Numbered from the stretch's first letter, positions 44,805 through 57,800 are shown. The stretch is DNA of 64,000 nucleotides from Neonectria sp. B-13 (GCA_002682825.1 NOKP01000003.1:124001-188000); one strand, 5' to 3'. Numbers and translations are program-made. The notes: generated by a model from the sequence alone, not told the origin.

Positions 44805-45621
44805 ATGGGTTCATTCATGAATATTTCTTCCTTTAATGGCAATTTTTGTTCCGGAAAGAACGCTACGTTACTGACTAGATCCAGTGGCACGTCAGCTAAC
44901 AGGATGCTTAAGATCGACTCGCGGTGGGATGCCTATCTTGCTAGACCTGCCGACAAAACACACAATGAAACGGCGATACTGTATCTACCAGACATCATCG
45001 GCATATGGCAAAACAGCAAGCTCATGGCAGATCGCTTTGCCGCGAACGGGTATCAATGCATTGTCGTTGACATCCTAAACGGCGATTGGGTGCCTCTGAA
45101 TCGGCCGCCCGGCTTTAATGTGAAGGAATGGATGACCCATAGCTCTGATGGGAACAACCCACATACTATGGATACCATCGACCCCATCTTGAATACTGCG
45201 ATCACCTACTTGAAGAAAGATTTCGGCGTGAAGAGGATCGGCGCGGTTGGCTATTGTTTCAGAGGAAATGTAAATACACAGCTCACTGAAATGAGATTTT
45301 CTCGTCAAGATTTGGTGCTGATTGTTGATGTCTAGTATGTTGCTCGGTATTACAGCACAGAGGTTGACGTTGGGTACATGGCGCATCCCTCCTTCGTGGA
45401 TGAAGAAGACTTGTCAGCCATCCCAAGTCCGTTGTCGATTGCAGCGGTTGAGGTCGACCAGATATTCTTTACGGAGAAGCGACACCAGTCTGAGACGATC
45501 CTTGCGGGAGCGGGGCCAGTCGGACCAAATTACTTTGTTCTCCGGAATTTCACACGGGTTTGCGGTTTGTTGCGATCCGACAAAGAATCTCGAACAATTC
45601 GTAAATGAGGAAGCCCTTTAA
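44805..45621 (+). pseudogene. Dienelactone hydrolase, frameshifted before catalytic His
   Basis: Two exons (44805-45269 and 45336-45621) with a 66-bp intron read as a dienelactone hydrolase family alpha/beta hydrolase. The nucleophile is Cys151 in GAVGYCFRGN, where relatives have GYCFG, so a G-to-R change sits beside it. IAAVEVDQIF carries the likely Asp. Near 45513-45518 (GGGGCCAG) one extra base shifts the frame. Before it the frame is SETILAGAG, after it ITLFSGISHGFAV continues in frame +1, and this is where the catalytic His lies. In the unshifted frame translation ends at 45608 without that His. The enzyme would have opened a lactone or hydrolysed a ring-fission product. A base-call error must be excluded. 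Confidence 0.75.
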
Positions 45622-47072
45622 TAGGCCGTCAGGTTCAATTAGTAACTCTTACTGCAGTTTAATGAGACGGACAGATAGGAGGATCAACTCATTTTCTCTT
45701 CTTCTTCCGGCGGTACTGAGAGACAACCATACGGATTCTGTATTGCCCACCGACCATTATTAAGAAGGGCGTGTGTCCTCCGATTGCATTGATATCCAGG
45801 CTTAAATTTGGATAAGCGCGTTTGAATGCAGGGCAGCAGAGCCGGATCTGTGTACAATCCCCAGCATTTAAAAATCGACGACGAAACCAAAAGGGCAAGG
45901 CGATACAGAGAAAGTAAGGCATGTCTGTGCTATCAACAATCCATTGTGGCACCCCTTAGAGCATCTCCCTGCATCAACTGTCTTGTCAAAGAAGCCATGT
46001 GGAATCTCCTTCATTTTGACGCGACCGATGGTTGCGTTTTCTACGTAGAGCCTCTCCTCCCATGCCTGGTTTTGATATATGTCACACAGTGGCGAGACAA
46101 AATTAATGCAAGCATCAAGACCCAGGTCAAAAGCTCTTCGGACCCTTTATTTCAAGCGATCTGTCTACTGTGCGATTTATCAGGCTAAGCCACACCACGC
46201 ATCGTCTGTCTCTATTCCACTTCTTTCCGTGCCTGGTACCGCATGGCACAAGAGGGTTCATTAGCCTGAGCGTCTACTAACATAGACGGTCTTATACCCA
46301 CTATATAGTATCTAGTATTGTACCTGTCTACCAGTACGATGTTGGAGAAATGGACCGTCATTATGACAGGCTAGATGTACCTCAGTAATCGAGCCATACT
46401 GTCTCTGGAGACTATCCGTACACGATGGAGGATCGATATACAACCAATCTTATCCTTCTCGTTGCTTCACCTTCGGAAGTGTAGGCCTTCGGAGAAAAGT
46501 TCTTCGTCAGCCATACATACACACTTGGGGTTGGTAATCGCCAAGGGGAACTGCGAGCAAGAAGCCCGGGTAACACGAGACTGGAGGTCTACCGACACCT
46601 GAGCTAGGCTGTGATCTAGCCAGGACATAGCGCATAAAGGGTCCTGCGATCTCTCTGCCGAGTGAATTATGCGTTGTCACTTGATATTATCCTCGTGCTG
46701 TCCGATCAAGCCCAATAATGCTGATGAATCGATATTTCATAGTGCAACGGAGTACATCTCAAGTACCAGCCTTGTGAGAGATTGGGCCTTGAGTGCATCT
46801 GTGAGATGCCTGAAACCTCGGCCAAATCGCTCATACGTAGACTTTATCCTTTTCAACTCTGATCGGCGCTGACGTGCTGACTGATGGTATGCCTATAACT
46901 TGGTGGACGAAAATGATTCTGGCATGTACAATGGGTGAAATGCGACCATATCTCAGAATTGCCCCCAGATCACTAGACCGAGTCACTACACGAGCCATGT
47001 TTCTCCAATACCGGTCTTCCTTCTCCCTTCATTCGCGAGGAAACTTCCCTGGCCACATGTCATCATGTCAAG
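45622..47072. other. Long stretch with no supportable gene
   Basis: About 1.45 kb of mixed composition. Frames at 45689-45952 minus and 45826-46188 plus overlap each other and lack motifs. A minus-strand fragment around 45930-46120 reads protein-like (YVENATIGRVKMKEIPHGFF) but cannot be placed in a family and is not an open gene. The missing N-terminal half of the following SDR is not recognisable here. Confidence 0.4.
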
Positions 47073-47517
47073 CGGCATGACTTCTCCACCGATGTCAACA
47101 CCAATGGTGCCTTCTACGGATTCCAGGCTGCTGCGAGGCAAATGGTCTCGTAGCAACGCGGTGGTTTCATGATCGGCGTCTCGTCCATCATCGCTCTGGT
47201 TGGCCGCGGCAAACGGGTTCACTACACGCCCACCAAGGCTGCTGTGCTGTCAATCACGCGGTCAACGGCAATCGCACTGGCCAAGGACAAGATCGGTGCA
47301 ACGCCCTACTACCGGGCACCATTCACACGCAGCTGGCCCAGGAAGACATGCAGAACGATGCGAAGCGCAAATATTTAAAGTACCGAATCCCATCGGGCCG
47401 CTTGGAAAACCAGAGGACATGGCTGGCCCTGCAGTGTTCCTGGCCAGCGACCACCTCAGTGTTTACATGACAAGATCCCAGTTGCTTGTGGGCGGGGTAT
47501 ATTTGTTCACGCAGTAA
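47073..47517 (+). pseudogene. Short-chain dehydrogenase fragment with stop and frameshift
   Basis: The C-terminal two thirds of a classical SDR can be read. It runs from DVNTNGAFYGFQAAARQMV, through IGVSSIIALVG and the active-site YTPTKAAVLSITRS (YxxxK motif), to CNALLPGTIHTQL and GRLGKPEDMAGPAVFLASD. An in-frame TAG at 47151-47153 (probably CAG before) and a one-base loss at about 47295 (KI|CNALLPG) break it. The N-terminal Rossmann half with TGxxxGIG is not found upstream. The pattern resembles sugar or polyol dehydrogenase SDRs. It is a truncated, inactive copy. Confidence 0.8.
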
Positions 47518-48017
47518 TAACTGGACATGCACACTTGCGGGCAAAAAGGTAAGGACCCTACTCAAAGTTCGGAGGATACTGCTTGGGCTTCTGGCGACCT
47601 TTGGCGCTGACATAATCCCGTTATACGCAATTGCGCAAAACGAGGAAGGGAGCCTTGCTCAGTCCAACTAGTAGTAGCCCCTAGACTACATAACATCCTG
47701 CCAATCTGCTTTCTATCTTCTGTCTCCGCTTCCAGCTTCACGATTGTTCGATGAGTAAGTTCTTTTCTGTAAAAAGTCAACACGGAGTCGAAGTTGCCTG
47801 CCAATTTTTTTGATTCGCTACCCAGGCTCCTTTCTGCGCTTTTCAATTATTCTGCGCTCCCGGCACAAAGAACGCCCGCCATCTTCGAGGCTTCAACAGG
47901 ATATTCAAATCTCCCGACCAGAGATTACACGCAGGCAAATATCTATGCTCCCCGGACTTCTATCAAGAGAGCGCTAGCCCGCGCTGACTCGTATACGCAC
48001 CCTGAAATTCCTAACAC
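47518..48017. other. Intergenic, upstream of the C2H2 gene
   Basis: The 500-bp gap contains an overlapping plus-strand frame (47794-48225) in another phase, which may be leader sequence of the C2H2 gene. No separate gene is supported. Confidence 0.4.
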
Positions 48018-49900
48018 ATGGAGTTCTTACGCAGCCTCATCTACGGCCCCCCAGCCAACAATGGGCGGTGGGTCATTGTCAACCATCGGCCACGCCGCGG
48101 TCAGATTTCAACGGCTACCGACGATCATCTCATGTCGTACGAGCACGGCCAAACTACCTCGAAATCTGAGCGCCCCTTCAAGTGCGATCAGTGTGTGCAG
48201 TCATTTAGCAGAAATCATGACCTGAAGAGACACAGAAGGATTCACTTGACCGATGATTGCAACACTGGGTCAACTAAATGTACCGATGACCAGACTACAC
48301 AACCGAAGCACATGGCGGACAGTTCTCATAATCCGAGGTTCCCAGGCTTTGCATCGCTGTTTAAAGCAGACATCCAGCTACCCACCACGGTTGTCGAAAC
48401 AGAACCACTCGAAAATGCCATCGATATCTCCGCAAAGACCTTTCCCATAAGGCATAGCCAACAACACAGTCTGGTAGTTTTACCGAAACAACTGGAAGAT
48501 TTGAGACCTAAAGTTTCCTCTCAAAAGTCTTATGATGATGATAGTTCCGCCGTTACTGGGAGCTATCTCAACGAGCGGAAAGGGCAGATTGTCGACAGCA
48601 TTGTTTTTGATGTGACGCAGTGGCTGCGCTCAAAGTTCGACACGCGCTATAGAGGTGTTGATTGCAGTTCCAGCGGTGTATCCGGGAAATCAGACGTACT
48701 TCGGGCCTCGGACTCCAAAGCGAAGACGTCGAGCTCAAGGAAGCCTGGTAACGGGAAGATAAAACCAACGGGAAGAGCAGACTATGAGACAGACGGTGAG
48801 GGCGATGATGGGCACAAGAAAGACCTACAGAACAACGATAGACCCAATCAAGACGACGAGAATCGAAGGTACGCCTGCCCATACTTCAAGTACAACCCAG
48901 CGAAATACAAAGATTGGAGGATTTGTCCAGGACCAGGTTGGACCGATGTCCATCGAGTAAAGTGCGCCTCCTAGGGTCAAAATACCTTCCCCATCCTTGT
49001 CTAACCAGTTGACAGAGAGCATCTCTACCGACGCCACAGGCAGTCAAAATATCGCTGTGGACGCTGCTGGCAGCCTTTCAAAGACGAGCAGGGCTATCTT
49101 GACCACCAGAGAGCCCCTGAGCCATGTCCATTGCAAAAAATGGAGCATGTTGAAGGCTTCGATGCGGCCCAAGAACAAAGCCTCAAGTCACGAAAAAGAG
49201 CTATCCCAGCGCCTTTGGAAGCTGAAAAGTGGAAGAGAGTTTTCAAAATTCTCTTCCCACACATTTTGGACAACGATATTCCATCTCCATGTAAGCCTTC
49301 TATATTCAAAATTAGAGCATTTCGAGACTTTGACATTAACCAGCATCAGTCTACGAATACAGCTATATCTCCCAGAAGCCAAGTAGTAGCCAAGACTCAG
49401 ACTCAGATTACCTGGCACATTGCGAAGACTATGTGGTTAGGGAAGTTCCCCAGCGACTTCGGCAAGCTTTGGTTAGAGAGTTGGATCGAGACTTGAGTAT
49501 TGTTGAAGACAGTCTGAGGAGAAGAGCAGTGGAATGTGTGAGAGCTCTACTCGAAGAGGTGTTCCAAGAACTCAGACAAAACCGCCACCCAGTTGGAACG
49601 CCCACCCATGGGATCAGCAACGAAAGCCCGCGACAGGTCGAAGCATCCGGTGTTCTATTAGTCTCTGCACCTCAATTATACACATTGGAGGATGGGATTA
49701 TGGATTTGGGGCCCGAGTGCGAGGCGTGGCCAGCCGATTACGGCTCCAACAACATGGATCCGTTCTCTCTTCTTGGGGATACTGAGCTATCTTTTGACAA
49801 TGGCGGGTTGCTAGACAACCTGCTACAGCCAGAAGGGGACGGAGACGACGAAAGTAAAAGGCTCTCAGATTCTGCCTATGGATCCAATAGCGCTGAGTGA
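48018..49900 (+). CDS. C2H2 zinc-finger protein, fungal regulator type
   Basis: Three exons (48018-48961, 49016-49290, 49350-49900) give 589 residues. An N-terminal C2H2 finger has Cys56, Cys59, His72 and His76 (FKCDQCVQSFSRNHDLKRH). A long Ser/Asp-rich linker follows. The central block YACPYFKYNPAKYKDWRICPGPGW, then VKEHLYRRH and YRCGRCWQPFKDEQGYLDHQR, is a Cys/His-rich motif set common in Pezizomycotina proteins of unknown function. After it come EKWKRVFKILFP and a C-terminal helical, acidic region. It is likely a nuclear DNA-binding protein. Exon 1 uses a GTGCGC donor, needed to restore VKEHLYRRH. The start codon is uncertain because N-terminal residues 1-50 lack recognisable conservation. 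Confidence 0.82.
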
Positions 49901-51923
49901 CATAAACGGCCCCGATTTCCTGAACGCTGAGCTTGGGTCTTTCGAGATGGAAGAGATTGAATATAAAATGGCTTTAATTGGGCTCTCTAATTGTGAGCTA
50001 AGCCATAGAGCCTCCGTGTCAGTTTAAATATAGATCCCACTGGACTATCCTTGCCGAAACACTACAAACAGCTGCTCATCCTAAGAAGCCGTCCTTATGA
50101 TTCATCAACTTGATATTCTCCCGTGACAAGGTCGATTGCCTAGCTAGTGAACGAACATCATAATCTTTTCCGTCCTAAGTTTTGACCGAGCTCCTCATTC
50201 GCTTTTCCTCCGGCAACAGAAACTGACATTACAACTACATGCTCCCATTACCTATACAAGACAGAGGAATCCATCACCACTCTGTTGAGCATTAAAGAAT
50301 ATACCGGCCAAATGCGTATGAGAAGTCGGCTAAACCTAAGTGTTCTTGTTCATTCGGCTCTTAGGGAAGACATTAAGAGGAGAGATATGTATGGCCAACC
50401 CGATTTTATCTCAGTATCATGGTAGATTACCATGTATGTATCAATAATACCAACCTCGAAAGCTTTGTCCTGGAAAGCTTATGTAATCAGTCGTGCACAA
50501 TAATCAGCAAGGTCCCTAAATGAGTTTCGGCTCAGACAACGACTAAGATCAAGCTACGGTGACCAAGTTAGTATTAGGCTCCAACGAGCGCCAAGAGGTA
50601 ACACAACAGACACAGCCTTAAGCCACAATTACAACGAAGCCGCCGAGAACAGTTGAAATTTCCAGCGCCGTAGGATTAATGTGCCAAACCTCATTACCCT
50701 TTATTTTCATGAGGCAGTGCAGGTTCAGCTTCAAGGCTAGCCTTTTCCGTTAATAAGTGTTCAGCACCACTTCCAAAATCCCATTCGCTAATCGTGGTTT
50801 TCTATCATTGAAGGGGGCTATCTCAGAACTAGGCAGAACAGAGTGGACGTTATGAGAAAATCTATTCAACGATATGATACTTAATATTCTGTCATGAGGG
50901 GTCCTCGTTGATAGCTGTTACACAGATCTTGGTTGCTACTCCTGAATTTGTGCTATTTATAGTATGTAGATTCGAGTCATGTATCGAGGAAACCTCTTTT
51001 CTTTCTTTCCTTGCCTTTTTCGCTTCTGAGACAACCCGACAGTGGAAATATGAATTGTTCACAATGCAGACGTTTCAAATTTGAGGAGAATACCTATGGT
51101 TTTTATCTGCATCACGCCTAATTATCCTGCGTTTAATAACGAAGCTTGTTCTTCAGTTCTTACATGTAAGTACTCGGACAACTCATTCTTTAGTATACAT
51201 GATTCTTGTCTAGTCACTGTATATGGGTCGGGAAGTTCGACATTTCTTTATGACATTGTCAGTCTCTCTGCAGGAAGGCCGATCAAGTAGTATAGAGAAC
51301 AGCAATTTACATAGTGTTTGTATTTTAAATAAACCCACTGACTTAAAATTAGCTTGACCTGACGTGAACAACGAGGTGCTCCATGAAATAGCCTCAACAT
51401 TGAAGCCTGAACCTTACCTTAACAGCTTGGATACCCAGTGACTACGGTCGTCGACTAATTCTGAAAGAATGTTGCCAAATTCAAACCCCTTTGCGACAAC
51501 CGAAGCAATGTAGCCACAATAATGACAGGACTGTGGTTTGTTGACTTCCTCATTTCAACAACACATCCAGATTTGTACCACTGCGAGTGCGTTTGCCCAT
51601 ATGCCACAATTCCACTTGCCACAAAGGCGAAAAATGCCAGCCAGAACACGTACCTCAAGTATTCAGCTTGGAACCATTGTGGAAGAAAACAACACCCGCC
51701 CATCGCCGATGTACAAATTTGACGACTACTAAGTAGACTTCCAAGAGTTTGAACAACAGGTAAAGAAGCCAAGCGGAAGCATCGGCTTAATCTAGTATCA
51801 AGCTTAATATATACACGAGACACATCAACAGCCTATTTGAACGGCCTCTACCGTGAAACACCCTGACCCCTCGACTATCAAAGACCAAAAGTCTTATCAT
51901 CTCATTGTCCAACTAATCCCGCT
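49901..51923. other. AT-rich gene-poor stretch
   Basis: About 2 kb with no supportable gene. Short frames (51081-51290 plus, 51455-51823 minus) lack motifs. Nothing repetitive is obvious by eye. Confidence 0.45.
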
Positions 51924-52894
51924 TTACTGAGGACCGCCGGCAGGACCGTTGTCGTCCCAGTAGGCATCGCCCTTAGCACGGCACGTTCCGATGACACAGT
52001 AGTAGCCTCCACCGCGGTTGTTGGAGTTGGGCGACTTGACGACCACGGGGTCCCCCACTGTCTCCATGGGGTTCGAGCATGGCTGCTGCTGCGAGACGAC
52101 AGTGCGGACCGTGTAGGCCGTGTGCGCCGTGTTGTACCAGACACAGACCGTGTCTCCGACCGCTCCGTAGCAGGTGTACGAGTTGCCTGTCTCCCAGGAC
52201 TTCTGCACATCGAAGCCACCACTGAGCCAGTCGAAGATTTCACCCGAGACGGAGAAGCCGATGGTGAAAGACTCGGACTGTTCATATCCAACCGCGCAGG
52301 AGGGAGCAGCGCCGCAGAAGATGTTTTCCTATAGTAGCGTAAGTTCTTTGTAGTACTATTGTCCGGGGCTTGACTCACGCTGATTTGCTTGTGGTAGTAG
52401 TTCTGGTGAGGGTCTCCATCTCCGATCATGTAAGTAGTCTGCTTGGGCTGGCAGGGGATAATACCCTGCAACTGGCGCTTCTCGGAGCCATAGACGGCCT
52501 CGGGCTCAAAGCCTGCGGGGCTGGGGAGCCAGCAGTCGACCTCAGCCTCGTTCTGGTTGAACTTGCGGTGGCAGATGGCACCACCCGAGTGTTTCCGGTT
52601 GTCGCGGGTCAGGTACGTCGAGTTACCGAAGGTGACCTTTCCGAAGCCGATGTCGTTGACGTCGAAGGTGAGAGGGTATTTAGCAAAGCTCCCGGAGTCA
52701 ATGATGCTCCCGTCGGCTTCGCCATAAAAGACAGACTTGTCGGTGTTGTATACCGCCACAGAGATGCTGGAGTCGTCCTTGTAGTAGTTCCACACAGCTC
52801 GCAACTCCTCGGAGCTTCGGGTAGGGGTGAGGGCACTGGGAGCGGCAAGAGCACCGCTGGCCAGAGCCAAGCTAAGAGCAATGTTCACAAGCAT
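51924..52894 (-). CDS. Secreted protein with Kex2-like site, family unknown
   Basis: Two exons (52379-52894 and 51924-52328) join to 306 residues. A signal peptide (LVNIALSLALASGALA) is followed by a first domain up to about residue 138, which contains a DNRKHSGGAICHRKF stretch. Lys-Arg at 139-140 (GSEKR|QLQG) is a plausible Kex2 cleavage site. The second part is Cys-rich and aromatic, with NIFCGAAPSCAVGYEQSESF, FDWLSGGFDVQKSW and VCVWYNTAHTAYTV, and ends in a Gly/Asn-rich tail. I count at least eight cysteines after the signal, suggesting disulphides. No catalytic motif is recognised. It is likely extracellular, function unknown. Confidence 0.75.
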
Positions 52895-54858
52895 TGTGAA
52901 TATGGCTACGGGAACAGATGAGGGTAGGAGACGGTGTGTTGGTTTAGCAGTTGAGAGGCTGGAGAGAAGGTATCGGCATTTTCATGGTGGCTAAGACGGC
53001 TGCATTATATAGTGCAACTATTCAACTCGCCAACAATCAGATTATCAGATTATCAACCTACCCACAAACAAGCCTACAGGGCTCTCGGTAACTATCTGGT
53101 GGTGATAGTCCAAAGAAGGAAATTCGCGTACTAGCAAAGTCCCCGAAGGAACGGTTCTCCACCTCCTCCTACTAACAGTTGTGCCTCTCGCCGGTACAGC
53201 GGCATCGACCAAAGTCTTGGCAGCGGTTCCTCGAAGCCAGCGTCGCGTGATAGGGCTATGAGGCCATTGGGCAAGGGAATCCTTCCTAGTTTTGCCTATA
53301 GGACAAGACTTACTTTCAAGGCTTGAACACTCCACACAGGAGGCACGGGTGTGAGATCTGGGGGGCTGTGGAGGCGATCCCGCTGTCAAATTGGCCTCGT
53401 GGTAAGGAGGATGGATCTTTGGTTCAGCCCCAACAGTGGAACCCTGCGGAAGGAATGAATGTTCCCCGCTACTGAGAATCCTTCCTGGCATGGCCTTGAT
53501 CCCTTGATCCCCGTCTGGTCCGAGTGAAGTCATCACATCGAGGGAGATGCATTCGAAAGCCCCCACGCCATTCTTGAAGAGTGAATTGCCCCATCAGCAA
53601 TGGTTGAAGGAGTAGAAGGATCGTTCCACTCCGTAGTAGCGGTGCTGATAGTTATGGGTAATTGATGCGTCGATCCTCATACCTGTGCGTGCGTACCCCA
53701 TTATGATAATCAATCACAGGAGGAATAATTGTATCGATGGGTCCGCGTACAGGGCTAGAGCGAGAGCTTCGTAAGCTCCCCCTGTTCCTGCACTAGCAAC
53801 CTTGCTTTCACTTTTCAGCCCTGATATCGACGCGGTTGAAATTTGGAAGCTATGACACTTTATTTGCCGACGCCGTCTTCTGAAGGAGCAGCGCATCGGA
53901 GCACCCTTGTTCCTGTTTCCCACGTTCTACTCTCGGTTTCGACCCGTTAAGTAGAGATCTCCGAACACCGCTGGTCGGATGTCGCCAAGCCCTGATGTGC
54001 TCCGGTTTACGCCGCGATACCTGCGTTGAGCTGGTTTGTGGATCTCTGCTCGAGCTCAGCCAGGTCTCCCGGTGCTCCCTCGGAGTCTTGGTGGAGTCGG
54101 CGATGAGCTCAACCTGCAGTGCCACCCAAAAGGGTTGAGAACTTGAGATTCATCGTCATTTGTAAAAGTGGGCGGATCCGATGCGCGGCAGTCCTGATGG
54201 CGCTCGCTTCCCAGTTCTCACTGACAGGCGCCCAAGGACATGACGAGGATACAAGGTGAGTTCTTTAAGTTGAAGGATTCTGCTTCCACCTACCTCAACC
54301 TGTATTTTCCCGGCAATTTTCGATCGTCTTGGCAGCACAATGTACGAATCATTTCCCCTCCAATGTCCACGTTTACGCTGCGCCATACTTACAGCGAGGA
54401 AAGCGCCTCGACAAATGTCGTGAGTGAGGAGCAAATCACTTAGCAGATAGAATGAGGACTTGGGGAGAGTTTTCTTTCTGGTAAGTTGATTAGAGTCTCA
54501 CCATCGGCATGCATAGCTAAAACAATGGTCTTGATAAAATCCCTAAATTCACCCTTAATATGAGCTTAATTAATTTTCAACTCCTTTTGCGGGGATTTAT
54601 GAAAGCAAATAACCAAATTACTCGAAGATGCTAAAAGCAGGCCCCCACATGCTAGCCCTTCGCTCAGCCCACCTCAGCTCAACAGCATATAGTAGTAGTG
54701 AGTATTATTAAAGATAAACTCTAAGAATACTTTAGGTCTACTAAACTCCAGCGTCAAGCCTATACCTTAGACACCCAGCGTCTATATACCCTGCTACACC
54801 ACCGTTTCCGGTACCTAAGACCCAAGTTAGCATTTCATCTTTCAGCAAACTAAATCAA
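52895..54858. other. Gene-poor stretch
   Basis: About 2 kb. The frame at 53045-53566 minus (173 codons) has no motif and is probably chance. Other frames (53850-54125, 54156-54434) are the same. The segment at 54640-54840 is AT-rich with repeated TAGTA and CTTTAGGTCTAC-like words and might be an old transposon fragment, but no ends are visible. Confidence 0.4.
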
Positions 54859-57800
54859 TCAAGAGGATTCAGACTCACACTCAGAAAATGTCCAGGTCAT
54901 AATACTCTCACAGGTGTACATATTATCCTGACCAATCGGTTGGTACACCGACTGACTCTCCATGGTCCAACAGCCCTCGATCCAGGACACAGAATATGAG
55001 AACAACACGTCATTGAAGTCTGCTTGGACATCTGCTATGGGGTCATCGTCAGGGCCGATGACCGTGTCCTCATATTTCTTACACCAATCCTCAGCAGTGT
55101 CGATAACAGAATCTTTCGAGATGTCTGCGTGACCAGGAAAGTCGTCTTCGTCGTTGCACACCAAGGTCGATAGCGCGGTTGGTTCCGCTGCTTCGGTTGT
55201 TGACACTGCTGCTTCGGTTGTTGACGTTGTTGAAATCGTGGTCTCAGCAGGTTGGGTTGTTTCCGCTGCGCTTACTTCGACTTTGTATCTGTACGTGCCG
55301 CAGCCGACGTCAACGCTGCCCTGTTCGTAGATGCCTTCGTCGCCTGCGAGTGCACAAGATGCAGCCACTTGGCCCATGGAACCAATGCAGCTGTCCTCGC
55401 ATTCTACTTCGCCGTCTGTGCCAGTCCATTCGAATGTGAAGGTTGAGCCGTCGCACTTGTCTGCTCGCAGCGAAGGCCATCGTTTCCTAGCGAGTGCCCT
55501 TTTGCTGCCGGAGATATCATCACTGGTGAGGTTCACGGAGAGCTCTTTGTCCTTATCTTTGTTGACTTGGATACAAAACGTAGACATCAGGCTGGTGAAG
55601 CACGTGTAATCAACACCACTTCGATCACCGTCGCACACTGGAGCAATGGACACTTCGCCGTCTTCAACAAGCCCAAGTCCATTGTCGTCGAAGAAATCGT
55701 CAAACCAATCGACCGTTGCTTCGTCGGCGTCTTCATTGGCTTCTTCGTCGCTTGGAACGAGTGGATCCGGATCCGGATCGAATATTTCGTCAGTTGGCAT
55801 GCTTGCGGAGATGATCTCGGTCGTAGTGCTTTGCTCGCCGGTGACGCACCCTGTAGTTGGCAGACAAGTTCCGAATGTCGTTTGGGTGAACTCAGAACCT
55901 AGCCAGGTGTACGAAATGGTTTTGGTGCATTCTGGGGGTGCTGTAGCTGTGCACTCCGAGGATGTTCTTGACGTGGGCTCCGCGGTTGAGGATGGCTTAG
56001 AGGAGGGTTCATCGTCTGGGTCGCCCTCGGGATCGTCGTTAGGATCAGGGTTCGTTTTGGGAGGTCCTGGCAAGTTCGTGGGCAGAAGTCCTTTAGGAAC
56101 CCATATCCACCCCCCGGGCCAGATGACAATCACGTTATTATTGTCATCAGTTGTAGTTGTGACTTTAGTAACGCTAGCATAGTCGGGATCTTTGGTTGGA
56201 GAATACGTGACAACAGCATCGTCAGTGCCCGTAACGACTGTCTCAGAATTATCCGTTTCTGTTGTATGGTCAGAGGGTCGGGTGGTCTGGGCAGGGATCT
56301 CAGTGATGACTAGCGATGTTCCTGGCTGGGTTTGAGTAACATCTGTTGTCTCTGCTGGGATCTCAGTGGCTGCTGATGTATCTAGCTGGGTTGATGAAGT
56401 CTCCAACGGGTTCTGAGTTGTGTCGGTCACGGTTGATTGACCGGGATCGGTCTCTGCTGAAGTGTCTATAGGAATACCGGTGGCTTGAGATGTGTCGGTC
56501 ACGGTTGATTGGCCGGGATCGGTCCCTGTTGAAGTGTCTGTAAGAATACCGGTGGCTTGAGATGTATCTGTCGAAACACCACTAAGTGCTGAAGTGTCTG
56601 AAAAAGTGCCAGTGGTTTTAGTTCCTTGTGATATGTCGGTGGGATTTTCAGTTCCAACCGAAGTGTCTGTAGGACTACCCGTTACCACAGACGTAGCTGA
56701 TTGATCCGCGGTGTCTTGGGATGTTCCACTCGGTACCTGAGTGTGTCGCGACGTCTCTATTGGATTACCGGTGACGACTGAAGTGTCTGATTGATCGGCA
56801 GTCACCCCGGTCGAGCCAGGCGGTTGCTGAGGATTGCCCGAAGACGATGAAGCTCCTGTTGGATTGCCACTAGCAACCGACGTCTCATCTGGGCTCCCAG
56901 GTGTATTTACTGCACCTGTCGATGTGCCTGCTGTGGTTCCAGTGTCATTGGGAATACCGGTCTGGCTCCCAGTTGTAGTTTCTCCATTCGGTGGGGTTTC
57001 AGGGTTGGTTGCCGTTTCACCTGGGCTTCCAGATCCGGTTTCTGTGCCGGTTGGGTTCCCAGGGTTGAGCCCTCCTGTTTGTGTCAGGTCCAGGGTACCG
57101 GTAGCTGTGTCTGTTGGCTTCGAAGACCGTGCTGTAGCCGTGTTTCCAGGGTTCCCAACATTCACCGATGTGTCCCCTGGAATATGTGATAAGGTGGACG
57201 GGTCTCCAGAAGCAGCGGAAGAGCCGGCTGAGGAGATAGATGTATCCACCGGGTTTGCAGTTCCTGTGGCCGTGTCTGTTGGATCCAAGGAGGCTGTCGC
57301 TGTTTCTTCGGGGATGCCAGAATTCCCCGACGTGTCTCCTGGATTCTCTGGCAGCCTTGATGTCCCCTCAGCAGCAGAGGAAGAACTGAATGATGCTGCT
57401 CCAGTTGTCTCATCTGGATTTGTAGATCCCGTGTCCGTAGCCGTATCTGTTGGGTTCTGGGTCTGATCCGACCTTGTCTCGGGGACATCACCCGACGCCA
57501 ATGTCGATGTGTCGTTTAGACCGCCAGTTGGAACTGATGTTCCCCATAGATCGGTTGTCTCCGATTTTGTTCCTGGCGTAGTTCCGATGTTGGATGACGT
57601 CTCGTCTGGGTTCGTAACGGCAGTGGATGTATCCTTAGAAGCCGTGGAAGATGCGGAAGATGTCCCAGGGGCGCTACCTGTGAAGCTGACGGAGGTTTCT
57701 TTCCCTGGGAGATGAGAGGACTGTTCTGGCATCTCGAGGCTCGTTGATGTTTCTCCAAAAGGAATGGAAGAGCTTGTAAGTGCTCCCGGCGTGGTTTCTG

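Noticed and set aside
53045..53566. 173-codon minus ORF with several Cys
   Set aside because: Cysteine spacing does not fit a zinc cluster and no other family feature is present.
56834..57466. 210-codon plus-strand ORF inside the wall-protein gene
   Set aside because: It is the antisense of the Ser/Thr repeat tract. Val/Pro/Gly-rich composition is the mirror of Thr/Ser/Gly codons.
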